The position numbers were made by a program, and so were the translations under genes. From the NCBI RefSeq assembly GCF_001633105.1, contig NZ_LUKZ01000012.1:95031-151276 (forward strand): 56,246 nucleotides of DNA. The letters are read 5' to 3'. Of this stretch, positions 54,074 to 56,246 are shown piece after piece. The notes under the pieces are model-generated. The model was not told the origin of the DNA, made no database searches, and was given only the letters and a program-made list of their open reading frames with translations. Source of the stretch: Acidovorax sp. GW101-3H11 (GTDB lineage Bacteria; Pseudomonadota; Gammaproteobacteria; Burkholderiales; Burkholderiaceae_C). The number at the start of each line of letters is the position of its first letter. The stretch's first letter is position 1.

Positions 54074-54753
54074 AAATTCTTTGCTTTCAATGTGGCCAGC
54101 ATGGCGGCAGCTGCCGCCTGCTCGCCGGCCCGGCGCGAGCCACCGATGCCGCGTTCGGTCAGGCCCAGTTCGGGAATATCGCACTCGACGTCAAAGGTTT
54201 GGCGGTGGGCCGCGCCCACGGTTGCCACCACCTGGTACTGCGGCAGCTTCATTTTGCGGCCCTGGAGCCACTCCTGCAACGCGGTTTTGGCGTCCTTGGA
54301 CGCCGCCTGCATCTGGGGGTTGATCTCCACCTCTTCAAACAGGCGGTGCACCAGCGCCTCGGCATGGACGTACCCCGCATCAAGGTATACCGCACCAATC
54401 AGGGCTTCGAGGGCATCGGCCAGGATGGAGGGGCGTTGCTGCCCGCCCGACTTGGCCTCCCCCTCGCCCAGGCGCAGCACCTCGGAGACCTTCAGCCGCA
54501 GGGCCAGCTGGTACAAGGTGTCCTGTTTGACGAGGTTGGCGCGCACCCGGGATAGATCGCCCTCGGGCAGCGCAGACAGCCGCTGGTACAACAGGCTGGC
54601 AACCGCCAGGTTCAGGACGGAGTCACCCAGAAATTCGAGCCGCTCGTTGTGGTCCGCAGAAAAGCTGCGGTGCGTGGTGGCACGCTGGAGCAGCGAAGGA
54701 TCAGAAAAAACATGCTGCAGGCGAGCCTGCAGCGCGACGAGACCGGGCTGCAC
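54070..54753 (-). CDS. rnc: Ribonuclease III
   Basis: The 227-residue dsRNA endonuclease has the signature [16 protein letters not shown] (38-53) with catalytic Glu/Asp, [17 protein letters not shown], and a dsRNA-binding domain (about 155-227: [20 protein letters not shown], then [14 protein letters not shown]). It processes rRNA precursors. ATG 54753 follows directly the DUF4845 stop at 54754; its stop overlaps the era start. Confidence 0.96.
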   Translation of the reverse strand: MQPGLVALQARLQHVFSDPSLLQRATTHRSFSADHNERLEFLGDSVLNLAVASLLYQRLSALPEGDLSRVRANLVKQDTLYQLALRLKVSEVLRLGEGEAKSGGQQRPSILADALEALIGAVYLDAGYVHAEALVHRLFEEVEINPQMQAASKDAKTALQEWLQGRKMKLPQYQVVATVGAAHRQTFDVECDIPELGLTERGIGGSRRAGEQAAAAAMLATLKAKNL

Positions 54754-55116
54754 CTAGTTGGTCTGCGCTTGAAAGCGGTAGACCAGATAGGCCGGCCCCG
54801 CCAGAGGGATCTCGCGGGAGTATTTGAACGACACCACGACCTTGTCGCCGCGTTTGGTGACTTCCAGGTCCTTGCCCTGGATTGACTTGATGTCGTCGAT
54901 CGCCGCAGCTCGATCAAAAGCAGCGCGCACACCGGGAACTGTTCCCTCCACCTTGGCTTTTTCAATCGCCTTCTTCGCCGTAACGTACTCTAGATAAATC
55001 GGAACGGACTGACCACCGATGGCAAACACAGCCACAGCGATCACGCCAACAAAAACCAATCCAAAAAAAGACAACCCGCGCTGGCGGGAGCGGCTTGTGG
55101 TGCGATTCATTGTCAT
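54754..55116 (-). CDS. DUF4845-family membrane-anchored protein
   Basis: The 120-residue protein has one N-terminal hydrophobic helix after a basic start (RQRGLSFFGLVFVGVIAVAV), then a small soluble domain (YLEYVTAKKAIEKAKVEGTV, VVVSFKYSREIPLAGPAYLV). The R-G-L-S-F-x-G start resembles pilin-like proteins but no prepilin site is clear. It is regularly found between lepB and rnc in betaproteobacteria; its function is unknown. Confidence 0.9.
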   Translation of the reverse strand: MTMNRTTSRSRQRGLSFFGLVFVGVIAVAVFAIGGQSVPIYLEYVTAKKAIEKAKVEGTVPGVRAAFDRAAAIDDIKSIQGKDLEVTKRGDKVVVSFKYSREIPLAGPAYLVYRFQAQTN

Positions 55117-55157
55117 AAATTACCCCCTCACTATGTGGTGTGCATCGGCTGCGCGTA

Positions 55158-56132
55158 TCAGTGGAACGCACCGATGCGCTTGAGATTACCGAAATTCATC
55201 CAGACAAAAAAGGCCTTGCCCACGATATTGCCCTCTGGAACAAACCCCCAGTAGCGAGAGTCCAGCGAGTTGTCGCGGTTGTCGCCCATCATGAAATAGT
55301 GGCCTTCGGGGACCTTGCAAGCGACGCCTTCCACACTGTAGCGGCAGTTTTCGCGATAGGCAAAATTGCTGGCGCCTTGCACAAAAGCGGGCACGTCGGG
55401 GTTGTTCAGCAAGCGGTGGGGCTTGTCACCCAGCGTTTCCTCGAACTGTTTGAAGTAGCGCATCGCGTCTTCTTCAAAAAAGTCGGGAATCGCTTTTGTA
55501 TCAATGGCCTTGCCATTGATCGTGAGGCGCTTGTTGATGTAGGCGACCTCGTCACCAGGCACCCCGACCACACGCTTGATGTAGTCCATGCTGGGCTGCG
55601 GCGGATACCGAAATACCAGCACGTCGCCACGCACGGGCTTGTTGCCCTCGGTGATCTTCGTGTTGATGACCGGAAGGCGCAGGCCGTAGGTGAATTTGTT
55701 CACCAGGATCAGGTCGCCCACCAGCAGGGTCGGGATCATGGATCCGGACGGAATCTTGAACGGCTCAAACAGAAAGGAGCGCAGGAAAAACACCGCAACA
55801 ATCACCGGAAAAAGCCCTGCGGTCCAGTCCAGCCACCAGGGCTGCATGAGGATCTGACCTTTGGCCTCCTGCACATCCACGTCGATCTTCTGGATGCCCA
55901 TGCGGTCCAGCTCGGCGCGGCGCGCCACGGCAGCATCCTCGATCGCTTGCGCCGCGCGGCGCCGTGCCGGCAAGAAGTAGAACCGCTCCGCCAGCCAGTA
56001 CGCACCGGTGATCACCGTGGCCAGAAACAACAGCAGCGCAAAGTTGCCCTCGATAGCGCCAAAGTACCAGGCGCCGACATAACCGGCAAAACCGGCCAGC
56101 ACCAAAGACGTGAGAATTTGCATGAACTGCAT
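55158..56132 (-). CDS. lepB: Signal peptidase I
   Basis: The 324-residue inner-membrane protease cleaves signal peptides. Two N-terminal helices (ILTSLVLAGFAGYVGAWYFG, FALLLFLATVITGAYWLAER) and a third near residue 115 precede the catalytic Ser131 in FKIPSGSMIPTLLVGD and Lys186 in DYIKRVVGVPGDEV. MGDNRDNSLDSRYWGFV is intact. I use ATG 56132; a TTG one codon earlier is in frame but unnecessary. The ATG overlaps the lepA stop by one base (TGATG). Confidence 0.95.
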   Translation of the reverse strand: MQFMQILTSLVLAGFAGYVGAWYFGAIEGNFALLLFLATVITGAYWLAERFYFLPARRRAAQAIEDAAVARRAELDRMGIQKIDVDVQEAKGQILMQPWWLDWTAGLFPVIVAVFFLRSFLFEPFKIPSGSMIPTLLVGDLILVNKFTYGLRLPVINTKITEGNKPVRGDVLVFRYPPQPSMDYIKRVVGVPGDEVAYINKRLTINGKAIDTKAIPDFFEEDAMRYFKQFEETLGDKPHRLLNNPDVPAFVQGASNFAYRENCRYSVEGVACKVPEGHYFMMGDNRDNSLDSRYWGFVPEGNIVGKAFFVWMNFGNLKRIGAFH

Positions 56133-56246
56133 CAATCTTCCACCTGCAAAATAGCCAGAAACGCCTCTTGGGGCACCTCGACCGAACCGATCTGCTTCAT
56201 CCGCTTCTTGCCCGCCTTCTGCTTTTCGAGCAGCTTGCGCTTGCGG
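56132..56246 (-). CDS. lepA: Elongation factor 4 (LepA), C-terminal end only
   Basis: The minus strand reads into the window as [20 protein letters not shown], then [17 protein letters not shown] and TGA. This is the strongly conserved LepA C-terminus ([20 protein letters not shown]). LepA is a ribosome-associated GTPase. The rest of the gene lies beyond 56246. It is the first visible gene of the lepA-to-nagZ operon. Confidence 0.95.

Overview
The window is a GC-rich bacterial chromosome segment whose gene content and order point to a betaproteobacterium of the order Burkholderiales, most likely Comamonadaceae and Acidovorax-like. The evidence is the gene strings leuC-entericidin-leuD-leuB-asd-fimV-truA-trpF-trpB-trpA-accD and lepA-lepB-DUF4845-rnc-era-recO-pdxJ-acpS-nagZ, both typical of this order, and a family of short AT-rich palindromic repeats around a GATAGCTGC core of the kind I recall from Comamonadaceae genomes. 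The species call is inference; no database was searched.

Layout. 1-3.5 kb: heat-shock operon (grpE 3' end, dnaK, dnaJ) closed by a terminator. 3.5-7.1 kb: lytic transglycosylase (minus strand), beta-CASP metallo-beta-lactamase, LysR regulator. 7.1-15 kb: leucine genes with an embedded entericidin lipoprotein, then asd preceded by a Thr/Ile-rich candidate leader peptide, then fimV. 15-20 kb: truA, trpFBA, accD. 19.9-21.2 kb: YggT protein and a LON-domain protein. 21.2-44.7 kb: a large surface-glycan island. 44.7-49.8 kb: murJ, lysS, a response-regulator diguanylate cyclase and a small MscS-type channel. 49.8-56.2 kb: the lepA-to-nagZ housekeeping operon on the minus strand.

The island has four blocks. 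(1) A large membrane 4,6-dehydratase of the WbpM/CapD type (minus). (2) A plus-strand, tightly coupled operon of about 12.9 kb. It encodes a complete pseudaminic acid route (PseB, PseC, PseF, a PseG-PseH fusion, PseI). It then encodes an oxidoreductase, an aminotransferase and an acetyltransferase, an unassigned protein, and an amidotransferase set (WbpG/PseA-like, HisH-like, HisF-like, and a second WbpG-like paralogue with an altered ATP loop). (3) A convergent minus-strand five-gene operon encoding both halves of a split glycine decarboxylase (GcvPA, GcvPB), an asparagine-synthetase-like protein, a GlnT/type III glutamine-synthetase-like enzyme and a GT-B-type protein. (4) A small phosphoglycosyl transferase coupled to an HpcH/HpaI-type lyase, downstream of murJ.

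The most interesting reading, which is inference, is that blocks 2 and 3 together make an amidino- or N-methyl-amidino-modified nonulosonic acid or diamino sugar. The split glycine decarboxylase would supply a one-carbon amine from glycine, the GlnT-like enzyme would store it as a gamma-glutamyl amide, and class I/II amidotransferases would deliver it. No Wzx, Wzy or ABC exporter for a polysaccharide is seen in the window.
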